In this document: piece after piece, positions 12,383 through 23,570 of the stretch
Position numbering within the stretch: the first letter of the stretch is position 1
How the letters are laid out: every line of letters begins with the position of its first letter
Source of the DNA: Chaetoderma sp. LZ-2023a
Lineage: Eukaryota > Mollusca > Caudofoveata > Chaetodermatida > Chaetodermatidae
Length of the DNA: 64,000 nucleotides
Reading direction: 5' to 3'
NCBI GenBank assembly: GCA_034401795.1
Contig: CM067369.1
Span: 137,156,496 to 137,220,495 of the forward strand
The notes under the pieces: model-generated
What the model was told of the DNA's origin: nothing
Database searches by the model: none
The model's input: only the letters and a program-made list of their open reading frames with translations
Program-made: the position numbers and the translations under genes

Positions 12383-12676
12383 GGATAAAACTCTAATGGG
12401 GAAAGATCTCGGTTAGTGGGTGATGTTCTTCATGGTGCGAGAAAAAGTTCTACAATACACATACATGACATGAATAACATGACACAGTAATCGACCCAAT
12501 AAGGTGGACAGTCTTATAACTAGAAAACAATTTATAGTTGACTACTTCTAACAATTGTTTAGATCGATGAAGCTCATATATCGTGGGTAATATATAATGG
12601 GGTAGAGTGTGATTCAGGAATTGTTGATTGCCCTTTTATGTTTGAAGTCTGTAAACATAAGTATTTTTTTCTACAG

Positions 12677-12862
12677 GACCATAATGGATCTTCTTCAAAT
12701 AATATTCCGATATACAAAAGTGAAATGGTTGGTGCATTTGCAGTGGCGATGCATGTGAAGGGAACATCCTTAGGTTCTGATCGGAGTAACGTGTTCCTAC
12801 TTGTGAGAGAGGAGGAAATGCAAAAATTCACGATATGGCGTGCTGCTCAGTTCGAAAACTGC
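12677..12862 (+). other. Possible exon of an unidentified gene
   Basis: A good splice-acceptor-like sequence (tttttttctacag, ending 12676) opens into a frame with mixed, protein-like composition: DHNGSSSNNIPIYKSE, then MVGAFAVAMHVKGTSLGS, then SNVFLLVREEE. The frame runs to 12862, where an AT dinucleotide run begins. A donor-like GTGAGA follows CTACTT at about 12800. I recognise no domain, and the partner exons are not identified. Chance is a fair alternative. Confidence 0.2.
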
Positions 12863-12885
12863 ATATATATATATATATATATATA
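12861..12885. repeat. Short (AT)n microsatellite
   Basis: Pure AT dinucleotide run of about 24 bp that interrupts the possible exon frame. Confidence 0.9.
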
Positions 12886-13145
12886 TCAGCTACAGACATC
12901 ATATGAATATTGTGAGGCTGAATCGAACAGAGTATGAACAGTTTATAGACCGGAAAAGTTCTAACACAACATATTGGTGAGCCAGACTCTTGCTGTGTCT
13001 GAAGCAATGTGAGGGGCAATCTTGCATTGCAATGTAGCAATTCCAACTGAATAATATACTGGTAGTCATGGAGCTAGTTGGTTTCAAATGGCACTGAAAG
13101 CTACCATATATTTTACTTTCGCTCATGGCCTAGAATGGCTGTAGG

Positions 13146-13328
13146 ATGGAAAAGGTTGGTCACCTGTTTCAGATCGCTGTCATTTGTCTGCCATGTTTTC
13201 TTTTAGGTTTTATATTTTACCACTGCTGTGGGAGCTCCAACATACGGGAGGAGTATCCAGACCAAGACAAGACAGCAAGGAAATGTAAAATAAATAATCG
13301 CAATCGATTTATATATACATGTATATAG
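13146..13328 (+). other. Small ORF with a membrane-segment-like stretch (doubtful)
   Basis: A 60-codon frame begins at ATG 13146 and includes the hydrophobic run AVICLPCFLLGFIFY followed by HCCGSSN and charged residues. An acceptor-like 'ttttcttttag' at about 13196-13206 could instead place an exon in another frame. No family is recognised. It is listed only because it lies close to the exon candidate at 12677. Confidence 0.12.
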
Positions 13329-13845
13329 ACAATACTGAAATATAGAGTTTTAATTGGGGCGATTCAAATCAGCTCATACTCCTTTATTATGAAATATATC
13401 AGAAAACAGTATTATCAGTGTATATGTGACTATCCCGGCTACGCTTCAGCAGGTTTACTCTCCGTTGTCTTTAGAGAGCTCGAAAATCAGCGCATTTTAC
13501 AAAATTGTTCTCATTTTATATCTTAGTCAGATGACCGATCTGGTGAAATAAGCATATGGATTATTTATTTGAAGTTCTAAGGTTCCATAATGCTGCCTAA
13601 TTATGAATTCATAGCGACTTCCTTTTGTGGTATCCATTGTAGGCATATATTAGCTAGAAGAAGCTCACACAAGCTAAGATCCAGACCGTTCAACACATTT
13701 TATAGAGATTTTAAAATTTAATTTAACTCTTCTGAACACCACTAGGTGGTGAATCGAAAATAGGATCCATTGCGATATAAATAGTTGAATTTTATTATTA
13801 ATGTTATTAATAAAGTGTACGATATAATAATACCTTTCTTGCCCT

Positions 13846-14085
13846 GTAGGTGGGGCTTAGAATACACCTTCCATATCTTCTGCGTGTCGTAAGAGGCGAC
13901 TAAAGGAGGTAAGGGTGAGGTAACCCTGACAGATACCTCGAGTGCTGAAGACGGAGGATCCAGGCCGCACGGCGCACTCTAATACACCATGGATCCACGC
14001 ACTTAACGCTTATGATCATGTCGATAGTCACTTACAGGACTGGCGGTATGATCAGCGAACGAAAAGAAGAAGAAGATAATACCTT
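13846..14085 (+). mobile_element. SINE-like retroposon with CGTAAGAGGCGACTAA core
   Basis: About 240 bp matching the reverse complement of 53467-53706. It starts near 'tgtaggtggggcttagaata', has the core 'gtcgtaagaggcgactaa', and ends in an AAG-rich tail (aaaagaagaagaaga). The core resembles one I recall from abundant molluscan short repeats, a memory not checked here. No clear Pol III A and B boxes were seen, so the SINE label rests on size, tail and dispersal. Confidence 0.55.
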
Positions 14086-14195
14086 TCCAAAGTCATATTA
14101 GAAGACGTACCTGCATAATTATTAGAATCCCTGGGCTTATCATGCTTGGTTAATGAATGTGTGATTAACCATGATGGAGACATCCATAGTATTTT

Positions 14196-14308
14196 CAAGT
14201 ACTTAATATCGAGATTTTAACCATACAATCGAGTATGGAATATCTGGTACTTTAATTATGATATGTAGTCATATATTGTATGGTTAAAATCACGATATTA
14301 AGTACTTG
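14196..14308. repeat. 34-bp inverted repeat (foldback)
   Basis: Arms 14196-14229 and 14275-14308 are reverse complements with one mismatch, separated by 45 bp. The arms begin caagtacttaatatcgag and end attaagtacttg. It could be a MITE-like foldback or a structured transcript. No flanking target duplication is evident. Confidence 0.8.
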
Positions 14309-14652
14309 CTAATAACCCTTCCACTTCTATGCTATCACTTTCATGCTTAATTTCCATTCCACAAGCGTCTGCGGGTCATTTTGGGAGTGGTGTTGTTGAA
14401 ATCTGACCATTGCCTTGACCGGAGGAATTTCAGCAACTCCATTGATGATTATATTGATGACATTAACTTTCATGTTGAAATCCAAATGTGTTTAAAATTA
14501 CGTTAAATGATTATATTTATTAATTCGCTGAGCAGATTTTAGTATCTGTAACTTGAGCTGCAAATGTTATTTCGGAATGGAGAATTGTGTTTTAATGTAA
14601 AGGTAAAACGGCACTTATCACAAGGCTACCCCCGGGCCACACACATGTAAGC
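14309..14652. other. No gene recognised
   Basis: AT-rich spacer; nothing recognisable. Confidence 0.4.
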
Positions 14653-14689
14653 ATGCACTCATACACACACGGCGAATACATACACATAC

Positions 14690-14848
<159 letters not shown>

Positions 14849-14939
14849 CAGCCTTACGCATGCATACACGATGCATGTACATGCACACAAGCATGCGCAT
14901 ACACCCACCCTCACGCAACCACAGACCCAAATACATTTT

Positions 14940-15953
14940 TTTGTCAATAACTAGTAATGATTTGTGTCTGTATCATAATGTTTTACTTATTCTGTTGGTC
15001 AACCATATTGCAGGGATATATTTTGATTTATTGTTGTTGACCGTTAAGCTATCTACTGTTAGATTTAGTATTGTGTTTTATTGGGTCAGATTGAATAATC
15101 TAAATAATATATCATATACCCAATAACGGCTTCATTAATTGAACTCACGAATTGTAGACTTCATCTAACCAATTTTATTCTGAATATCTGATTTCACATA
15201 TTTGGTTTGTGATCTGATGTAACCGGTCTGACAGACAGCTATTTTGCTACCCACTGTCAGATCTGCTTCACTGCTTATTCAAAATGGAATTGATCTAAAT
15301 TGTGTTAACTTTTGTAACAAATTGGTGATCTAGTGGTACTTCTCAGGTTGGAATTGAGTTTAATTTGGAAGAGCGAAGTTGATGGCTTGAATAATATGGC
15401 TGTCATGCCAACAAGGTGTTTTTTGTGTTGTGTTTTGTTTTGGGATTGTTGAGACACAGCAATTGTAGGGAATGATTTTTGCTCAATTATTTTCGAAAAC
15501 GCAGGATTTGATTTTAATTTGAGGAGTTAAATTGATGAGTTTCTGCCTACACAGGTTTTCACAAGTATTCAGATTACTTATTGAGGTCGCGCCTCAGGTG
15601 TGTGTAGGTTGGACACAATGAGTTACATATATGTGTGATTAATGCATGGAGGTGTGCCTACAAGATACATTTGTGATGTTAGCTGTTTCTTATTTGTTAT
15701 GTCCTGACAAGGTATTTAATGGATTTGACGCATTTCATCCTGTATATTGATGGAAATATTGGTAAATACTTCTGTATGCGATTTGGAATATATGCTGGCC
15801 ATTTTGAGGACAACTTTAGTAATTGACACTGATTAATAGTGAAATACCTCAAAATGGTCTTATGTTTTCATTTCGCAATAAGTGGAGTCACCTTTATTGG
15901 AATACAGGATGAAATCATTGACTGGTTTGTATGGCTGGACACAGTCATCTATA
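14940..15953. other. No gene recognised (left flank of Tc1 element)
   Basis: AT-rich sequence with many stops in all frames; no element recognised. Confidence 0.4.
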
Positions 15954-15977
15954 CACCTGTGCAAAAGTTAAGCACCA
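15954..15977 (+). repeat. Tc1 element left terminal inverted repeat
   Basis: 24 bp, a perfect inverted match to 17587-17610. The outer end abuts the TA dinucleotide at 15952. Confidence 0.97.
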
Positions 15978-16262
15978 GCAAAAACAATAGAACGTAGAAA
16001 CATGATGGTACAACTAGGCTGCCATACTTTTTGTCCCCGCGTTAGCTGACATAATTCCAAGTATGAAATGCACATGCATGCATGACTTCACGCCGCTTGA
16101 TGTCCGTGCGTGGCGGGAAACAGCACACGTGTTCAGTTATGTAAAAGTCCAGTTTGAGGTGTAGAACATTACATACAGATTTAGGCGACAAGATTAGGAA
16201 TTTTGTGTTCATGACCGTGGTTTATTTGTACGGAGAGAATTAGCTCTTGATTGTGAACCGCT

Positions 16263-17288
16263 ATGGCAAGACGAAGGTTAAGTGATCGTGTGAAATGGCA
16301 AATCATAGGCATGCATACCACTGGTATGTCATGCAGAGAGATTGGCAGACAGCTGAACATTAACCATACTGTAATCAGTCGTTTGATTGCAAAACATGGG
16401 CAAACTAACGAGGTGAAGGACAGGCCTAGATCTGGAAGACCGAAGAAGACTACTGCCCGTGATGATCGAGCCCTAGTACGCCTTGTTAGGAGATCTCCAT
16501 TCACCAACAGCAGAGTACTCAGCCAGCAATGGGAAACGCGCAATAGAGTGTCAATGTCTACCGTCAAAAGGAGACTGTATGCTACTGGCATGAAAGCTAG
16601 GAGACCTGTCAGACGTCCTCTCCTCACTGCACACCACAAAGAGGAGCGTCTGAGGTGGTGCAACGAAAGAAGACACTGGAACATGAGATCCTGGAGACGG
16701 GTACACTGGTCCGATGAAAGTCGGTTCCTGCTTCATGCCACAGATGGTCGAACTCGTGTATGGAGGTCCAGACGCACGGCGTACGACCAACGTAACATCA
16801 TGGAAGAAGTTCCATTTGGTGGAGGTTCCGTTATGATATGGGGGTGCATCTCATTTGATTGTAAGCTGGATCTGTTGACTGTACCTGGAACACTAAATGG
16901 ACAAAGATATCAGGATTCCATACTGGATAGAGTTGTGGTCCCTCATTTTGTAAATCATGCACCTGGAACCCACCCTATATTCATGGATGACAATGCCTGA
17001 CCACATCGTGCTAGAGCTGTGCATGAATACCTCCGCCAGAATGCCATCGAAACCCTACCATGGCCAGCAAGGAGCCCTGACATGAACCCTATTGAGCATA
17101 TCTGGGACATTCTGGGAAACATGGTGAGAAGGAGGGATCCTCCTGTGCAGAACCTACAGGAATTAACAGACGCACTCCATCTTGAATGGCAACGAATACC
17201 ACAATGGCGTATCAGTCGGTTGGTGACCAGCATGAGACGTCGTGTCCAGGCCGTCATCCAGGCACAAGGTGGATATACCCGGTATTAA
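16263..17288 (+). pseudogene. Tc1-like transposase with one nonsense codon
   Basis: ATG 16263 opens a frame of 341 codons ending at TAA 17286, the usual Tc1 transposase length of about 340. It is interrupted by one TGA at 16998-17000 (codon 246). The N-terminal part is a paired-like helix-turn-helix region (SDRVKWQIIGMHTTGMSCRE, then INHTVISRLI) followed by a GRPR-type basic stretch (RSGRPKK). Catalytic triad: D in HWSDESRF (first), the second D of FMDDNA (second), and E in SPDMNPIEHIWD (third). The count from the second D to E is 34 intervening residues, the DD34E signature. The stop falls three codons after the second catalytic D, where family members commonly have Arg, so a CGA-to-TGA transition is the simple explanation. 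The protein as read would lack the third catalytic residue. Confidence 0.95.
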
Positions 17289-17586
17289 TAATGACAGTCT
17301 CAAACTCGTGCACAGATGTTAAACTTCGTTTTCAGACACCATTAATGACAATCTAGCCACGTGTGTCAACTGTAGGCCAATAGTTGTCAGTTGTGTCAAC
17401 GTATCCATATTCAGGCCTCGTTTTCAAGTTCAAACAAAAACATACAGTGTTTCCCCACCATCATAATCAGCATTCCTCTAGTTGCATTATTACCTCTTGC
17501 ACTAAGATGGATGGGTACATAAATGTTTATGCTATTGCTTTCTTCATAGTACATGAATATACCCTCGCATGTGCGTAAAAATAGGG

Positions 17587-17610
17587 TGGTGCTTAACTTT
17601 TGCACAGGTG
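17587..17610 (-). repeat. Tc1 element right terminal inverted repeat
   Basis: 24 bp, perfectly complementary to the left terminus, followed by TA at 17611-17612. Confidence 0.97.
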
Positions 17611-17612
17611 TA

Positions 17613-18914
17613 TATTTGTCCCTCGACAGTTATGGATAGGGGCAGCTGATATGATTGTCTTTTGGTTTAAGATGCAGTTAACCGAGTTAGGTGCTAGTTT
17701 ATTCATCGTATATTATGGTTACCACATTTTGCGTGTGAGACAATAGCAAATTGTTACATATTGTATACATGAAGTGGATAATATTTAATTAATACGACTG
17801 TAATCGCCATCTCTGTTGTATAATAATGTCAATATATGAGACGGCTATTGCTCTGTTTGTCGTGTGCTTATTTTTGTTTCTACCAGTACCACTTATATGA
17901 GTACATATTTGATTGTGGTAGATTGTGGAATTTAATTCATTTTAGTATGGATGTCGGTAAGTGTGATTAATCAACTCGTGATTGGAGTCATGTTGGAGTC
18001 ATTTTATTTCTGCCTGAATGAAGTGTGTTGCTCTACTCAAATGAGCAATATTCTACACATTCAGTCAGATCAAACAGATGTCTTTGATGACACGATTGCT
18101 AGTTGCAATAACTCGGGTTGAAAATTACTAGGCCCCTACTGTGTTAAATGAATGATGTTTTCAAGTAGTTTTCGCTGTTATTGTAATTTTTTTATGTAGT
18201 GCCGTGGAGGGGCAGCAAGGCTAGTGGTAATTACTGTGAGTAAGAAGCAAAAATTTAATTTGTTTGCTGATATTGAGTGCTTCAGAATAACTGCATTGGT
18301 ACATTAGCACTTAATCACTTCATGAGTCTAGAGTCTGAAATGTTGGTTTATCATGTCTAGAATTAATCGGTTCAACTTCTACTACACCTGAGAACTCTAA
18401 AATTGGTCACAGAAACTGATTATCACTGAATACAACCATATGTGCAGATAAATACGCTCTGTGGACGTGCGATGCTGGTCACTAAAAGCAGGTGGTATAA
18501 CCGCCATCAATTTTGAGAAACCACCGACACCTGGTCCCAAGAGCATGTGATTGTAAAGGACCAATATTTAACTGTAGTTTTATCACCATATTCATAATTA
18601 AATAACAATGCTTGTATTATGTATTAGGATTACAAAGTAGACATATTCCAATGAGATGGTAGCCAATTGATTTTGTTACGTATTTATAAGTTTGTATAAG
18701 TTTGTCGGTGTCGCTATTTAATTTAGATTTCCTAATGATTTGAGTGAGCTATATACTATAATACTAATGCCAAATATTACTGTTTTCCTGATAGTGCATT
18801 ACACATTATATATACCCATTCAGTGTGTTGCTATACATTTCATGATTTTGTTTAATATAATTAATACCCCATTAATACCCCCACACCACCACTATACACC
18901 CTGCCCTCCAGGTG
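17613..18914. other. No gene recognised (right flank of Tc1 element)
   Basis: AT-rich; no coding or repeat signal that I can name. Confidence 0.4.
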
Positions 18915-19281
18915 CCAGCACGCCAGCGCTCTCAGGCCATTGGTGCCCAGTGATGGCACGTAGGTATTTGCGGTGGCAGGCGTCAAGTTTGTCTAGAGCT
19001 GCCTTTGGAGCTGTCCAGCTGTTGCAGTTATACATTATCAAGGATACGCAGGTTGCGTTGTATAAACGTAGTCTTTTTACTAAGGGCATCTTTGATCTAC
19101 GAAGCCATAGCTTCCAGAAGGACTGGAAAGCTATGTTCCCCATGATGCAGCGTGCAGCAATGTCAGCAGGACTGCAAAGCAGTGAACCCAAGATTTTACT
19201 TTTCCTCCATGGTTCGCCGCCACGGAGTGGATCGTCATTTTCTTTAGTTTCAGGCTTGCTGGTCGGCCAATCCTTGACTTT
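18915..19281 (-). pseudogene. LINE reverse-transcriptase C-terminal fragment, minus strand
   Basis: On the minus strand a frame reads KVKDWPTSKPETKENDD, then KILGSLLCSPADIAARC, AFQSFWKLW, VKRLRLYNATCVSLIMYNC and APKAALDKLDACHRK, ITGHQWPES. The order 'K-LGSLL...DI..R...A...W....K.RLY.A......Y..' is the thumb region after the RT catalytic core of non-LTR elements. It continues into the block shared with the 1143-1550 fragment. The 5' (catalytic) part and the 3' end are both missing. The first 345-bp SINE unit abuts its 5' end at 19256-19281. Confidence 0.8.
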
Positions 19282-20158
19282 ATAGTCTTGGTGCGGTGGT
19301 CCAGTGGAAAGATGCCTGGTTGCTGATGCTATGCGGAGTTGCAGGATGGCGGTTCGATCCCCCGACCGGGAGATGGTGATCAACAAATTAAACTAACGGG
19401 TGCAGCACTGTCGGCTAAGTTAGCACATGGAAATTGAAGCCGCACGTTGCCAGTGCGTCAATAAACTAAAAATACATATACTGCCAGAGCCGTGCTGGAG
19501 TCAGAGTACAATAGGTGTAAAAGCCTAGGATTGATTGTGACAGATGCATCCACAGATAGTCCCATATGAATCGTCAGTGTGTCAGTATATCAGACATGTG
19601 AAAGCTGGTCGGCCAATCCTTGACTTTATAGTCTTGGTGCGGTGGTCCAGTGGAAAGATGCCTGGTTGCTGATGCTATGCGGAGTTGCAGGATGGTGGTT
19701 CGATCCCCCGACCGGGAGATGGTGATCAACAAATTAAACTAACGGGTGCATCACTGTCGGCTAAGTTAGCACATGGAAATTGAAGCCGCACGTTGCCAGT
19801 GCGTCAATAAAATAAAAATACATATACTGCCAGAGCCGTGCTGGAGTCAGAGTACAATAGGCGTAAAAGCCTAGGATTGATTGTGACAGATGCATCCACA
19901 GATAGTCCCATATGAATCGTCAGTGTGTCAGTATATCAGACATGTGAAAGCTGGTCGGCCAATCCTTGACTTTATAGTCTTGGTGCGGTGGTCCAGTGGA
20001 AAGTTGCCTGGTTGCTGATGCTATGCGGAGTTGCAGAATGGCGGTTCGATCCCCCGACCGGGAGATGGTGATCAACAAATTAAACTAACGGGTGCAGCAC
20101 TGTCGGCTAAGTTAGCACATGGAAATTGAAGCCGCACGTTGCCAGTGCGTCAATAAAA
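19256..20158 (+). repeat. Tandem array 1 of 345-bp SINE-headed units (3 copies)
   Basis: Unit heads (ggtgcggtggtccagtgg) occur near 19290, 19635 and 19980. Each unit holds a tRNA-like head, a body with 'gtgccagtgcgtcaata' type sequence, an A-rich stretch (aataaaaataca), a linker, and a last segment (gctggtcggccaatccttga) that also occurs in the adjoining LINE fragment. The array ends in (CATA)n and (TA)n. Open frames of 65 codons recur per unit and are not taken as genes. Confidence 0.9.
19288..19370 (+). ncRNA. tRNA-like Pol III promoter head of a SINE unit (representative)
   Basis: A-box match TGGTCCAGTGG (consensus TRGYNNANNNG) and B-box match GGTTCGATCCC (GGTTCRANNCC) are spaced about 54 bp apart. 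That is wider than most tRNAs and closer to class II (Leu/Ser) spacing. The same head recurs in all 12 units of the two arrays. It is the head of a tRNA-derived SINE, not a tRNA gene; no acceptor-stem pairing was demonstrated. Confidence 0.65.
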
Positions 20159-20183
20159 TTAAAATACATACATACATACATAC

Positions 20184-20383
<200 letters not shown>

Positions 20384-20429
20384 TAAAGAGATTCTCAATA
20401 TTTGAGATTATTTAAGATTTTAAAGATTT

Positions 20430-21020
20430 AATATGAGGTTATTGCGCTCCTGGCATAGTTTGGTGCGATCTTCACTTTGGCCATTTTCATGGATGCGCAG
20501 ACGTAATGCTTTCTGTTCTGCTGACAGTTTTACTACGAGAGGGTTGTCAGTATACTTAGGTCTGTTGTTTTTTAGAACACCTATGGTACTAGTAGCTGAT
20601 GATTCCATAGATATCAGTATTTTGGTTAGGGCTTCGTTTGGATCGGAGCTGACGTCGATATTAGCTATCTGCTCCCCGAGGGCCTTTTTGTATGACATTT
20701 GAGTGCCAGTGTCGCTGATGAGCTTGGGTAAATTGTAGGTGACTCTACCCTCTTGCCTGGTATGGTGTTTATACATTAGGTAGAGCTGGTTCATATGGAG
20801 GCACGTAATGACTGGCTTATGGTCAGAATTGATGTATGTGCCTCCATAGGAACGAGCATTCCGAAGTAGGGGCTTTGCTGCTGTCTTGCATAGTATGAAA
20901 TCTATTTGGTTGAAGACAGCTTTTGTAGCCTTAGAACCTTTAGGGACTTTGTGATCAGCAATGTGTCCAGTCCATGTTGTCCGGTGGCGGCATGGGTGTT
21001 TGAAAGCTGTATTTGTGGCA
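20430..21020 (-). pseudogene. LINE apurinic-type endonuclease fragment (copy 1)
   Basis: The minus-strand frame reads [20 protein letters not shown], then [26 protein letters not shown] and a linker region ending [11 protein letters not shown]. The pattern NT-F-H...R-TW...QIDFI...SDH-P is the C-terminal half of the EEP (APE-like) endonuclease of non-LTR retrotransposons, with the catalytic SDH present. The N-terminal half is replaced by a (TA)n run at 21021, and the RT domain is missing beyond another (TA)n run at 20380. It is therefore a fragment trapped between two AT microsatellites. It may belong to the same family as the RT fragments nearby, but that is not proven. Confidence 0.85.
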
Positions 21021-21187
<167 letters not shown>

Positions 21188-21308
21188 GAAAATCCTAACT
21201 TGTGAGGATTTTCTTCTTGTGGGGTCTGAATGTCTGCAACGCACACTTCTGAAACTATCTACTGAGGTACTATGTTGCTACCTCGTAAGAATGAATCTGT
21301 GTACCTCA

Positions 21309-21768
21309 CTAGTAATGCAACAATTCGTCAGCACACCTCACTAGGCATGTACACTTGGACAGTACACCTGTATACCTCACTCGTAATGTACAATTGGATA
21401 GTACACCTGTATACGTAACAAGTAATGTACAATTGGATAGTACACCTGTATACCTCACAAGTAATGTACAATTGGATAGTACACCTGTATACCTCACAAG
21501 TAATGTACACTTGGATAGTACACCTGTATACAGCACTAGTAATGCACAATTGGACAGTACACTTGTATAGCGCACTAGTAATGCACAATTGGATAGTACA
21601 CCTGTATACCTCCCAAGTAATGTACAATTGGATAGTACAACTATATACCTCACAAGTAATGTCCAATTGGATAGTACACCTGTATACCTCACAAGTAATG
21701 TACAATTGGATAGTACACCTGTATACCTCACGAGTAATATACAATTGGATAGCACACCTATATACCTC
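21309..21768. repeat. 39-bp minisatellite, copy 1 (about 12 units)
   Basis: The unit core 'gtacaattggatagtacacc' is followed by 'tgtatacctcacaagtaat'. Period 39 bp is divisible by 3 and the unit lacks stops in several frames. Long 13-residue-periodic frames therefore appear on both strands (STPVYLTSNVQLD plus; LSNCTLLVRYTGV minus). Nothing else supports translation. Confidence 0.95.
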
Positions 21769-22075
21769 CGACAAAATGAAACTGAGCATCACGTGAGCAC
21801 AAAGTCATAGCTCATTTGCTTTGCAGTGATGATATGGACGGGTTAATAGCTATGCACTATTTTAAGCATAGGCTTGAATGACGCATTAAATAAGACACAA
21901 CTAGTTGAGATTTCTGAAATGCTTACTAACATGTACTAGGTGTATGAACAAGCGCATATGGACTATGACTGCGATCAGTACGGTTTTGACAGAAATGCAA
22001 AATTTTTGATCGACAGGCGACCATCCGACAAAATGAAACTGAGTATCACGTGATCACAAAGTCATAGCTTCCGCA
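21769..22075. repeat. 45-bp direct repeat pair flanking about 210 bp
   Basis: The sequence around 'acaaaatgaaactgagcatc' and its continuation 'acaaagtcatagct' at about 21769-21813 recurs at about 22028-22072 with few changes. It is present again in duplication copy 2 (about 32665 and 32923). Confidence 0.75.
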
Positions 22076-22291
22076 TTTCAGACAACATTTTGCCATCCGA
22101 TTAATAATTGTCATATAAATGCAGCCACTAACAGAACAAGCGTCATGTGATTGCTAAGGCAAGTATGTGATATAATAATGTATTACTAGTGATGAGTTAA
22201 GCCAGTGTTCCTTGTAGTGAAACTTCTCGACCCTATCACTGGTTACTGACCACTTCAGTTCCCTAAAGGCAGACTGGCATTGCAGTCTGCA

Positions 22292-22535
22292 CCAATCCAC
22301 ATTAGATAGCATGATGATGATCAACATTGAGGGACCGCTTCTTGGTAACTGATGCTAGAAAGGCTGTAGGAACTTGTCCCCCAACAACTAGGAGACCTTC
22401 CAGTAGGAAATAAGTTTTCCTGATGATGTTGATGAGGATCCTTAATTTTATTAATTTATGATTAAGCATCCTCATCAACATCATTCAAAATTGAACATTT
22501 GTGCTTAGCTATGGTCACGGTCTAATGTGGATTGG
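22292..22535. mobile_element. MITE-like inverted-repeat element (244 bp), copy 1
   Basis: The terminal 15 bp (ccaatccacattaga, 22292-22306) is exactly inverted at 22521-22535. A second internal inverted repeat (22422-22446 against 22461-22484, around gatgatgttgatgaggat) makes the element foldback-like. No coding capacity. Target duplication not clear. Present in both duplication copies. Confidence 0.65.
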
Positions 22536-22612
22536 CCCAGACTTCTATGGTCAATTTCTAGAACCTAAGGACTTTACTTATTTTTAGTTGTGTGTAGCAG
22601 CTCTATAAACCG

Positions 22613-23010
22613 TTGTGTCCCTTAGTCAGTCACAAAAGCTTATTCAGGGTGACTACAACTAGAGTTTGGATCGGACCATCACCAAACTTGGACAGGATGT
22701 TGGCCTTGGAGTCCCGAAGAAGTTGGGTCTTTGGGGGTCAATGGTCAAAGGTAAAGGTGACTCTTCAGGGGTCAAAAGTACCAATTTTCAGTTACAAAAG
22801 CTTATTCCAGCCAATTACACAGAGTTTTCATCGGATCATTACCAGACTTGGATAGAATGTTGGCCTTGAGGTCCTGAAGAAGTTTGGTGATTTGGGGGTC
22901 AAAGGTACCAGTTTCTGTTGTGTTACCCTTGCCCATACAAGGTCAATGGACATGCTAGGAGGTACCCAATGATACCCATTACGGTCAAGGTTACCCATCT
23001 AGGGTCAAGG
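22613..23010. repeat. Dispersed repeat with internal direct duplication (about 170 bp apart)
   Basis: The block 'acaaaagcttattc ... ggatgttggcctt ... agaagtttggt ... tttgggggtcaa' occurs twice, at about 22628-22745 and 22793-22912. GGGGTCAA/AAGGT repeats of this type are common in marine invertebrate genomes as far as I recall. No coding signal. Confidence 0.55.
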
Positions 23011-23184
23011 CCCTTCGACTTGCAGCTACCGAGATCCGATCGAGCTTGTTATTGAATCACTTTCTGTAATCTCACAGACTGTGTTAATTAATGATCACAT
23101 AATCAGTTAATTGCTATTTAAAACAAAGCAGTGTTTACTCAGTCAGTTATAACTTTTTATTAGTTGTAAAGTTGATATTGCAAG

Positions 23185-23570
23185 TACATGTATCATTACT
23201 AAAATTATAGATTGTGGAATCTTCCCAGTAATATGAAAACATGCTAAAGTGATACCCTTACACAAATCTGATGCCAACTATCATCCAATTTCTATTCTAC
23301 CAGCTTTATCTAAAATTATTGAATGGCATTTACATAATCACATTTATACACTTTTATGATTTACTGAATGAAGCAGTCAGGTCATTATACATTTTTATGA
23401 TTTACTGAATGAAGTACAGTCAGGTTTTAGATGTAAACACTCATGTGAAACTGCCTTACTTAAACCTATTGAAAAATGGCATTTCTCAATTAACGATGGT
23501 GATCGAATTGGAGCCATCATGATTGATTTGAAAGAAGCTTTAGACCTCTTGAACAAGATGACCTCTTGAA
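23185..23570 (+). pseudogene. CR1/L2-like LINE RT, 5' segment (copy 1, broken)
   Basis: Plus-strand pieces read VIPLHKSDANYHPISILPAL, SKIIEWHLHNHIY, then QSGFRCKHSCETALL and GAIMIDLKEALDLL. These are the early RT motifs of CR1/L2/Jockey-type LINEs (R/YHPIS-LP--SKI-E, QSGFR--HS-ETAL, and the first aspartate block DL--A-D). A 29-bp local duplication and frameshifts break the frame at about 23345-23420. The RT continues at 24745 after a nested insertion. Confidence 0.8.

Larger units (their letters stand above)
15954..17610 (+). mobile_element. Complete Tc1/mariner-family DNA transposon (1,657 bp)
   Basis: Terminal inverted repeats of 24 bp match perfectly (15954-15977 and 17587-17610), beginning cacctgtgcaaaagttaagc. 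They are flanked by the TA target duplication (15952-15953 and 17611-17612) typical of Tc1/mariner insertion. One transposase frame with a single stop lies between them on the plus strand. Perfect terminal repeats and an otherwise open frame indicate a recent insertion. It could be mobilised by an intact transposase elsewhere, but it is not autonomous as read. Confidence 0.97.

Noticed and set aside
7031..12416. Tandem family of short genes (CGMILQILVCICEHSNP-type frames) in the 178-bp satellite
   Set aside because: The frames occur on both strands at the satellite period, are open only because the monomer has few stops, and change freely between monomers.
16181..16684. 167-codon minus-strand ORF over the Tc1 element
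   Set aside because: It is the antisense shadow of the transposase frame, which has the catalytic motifs.
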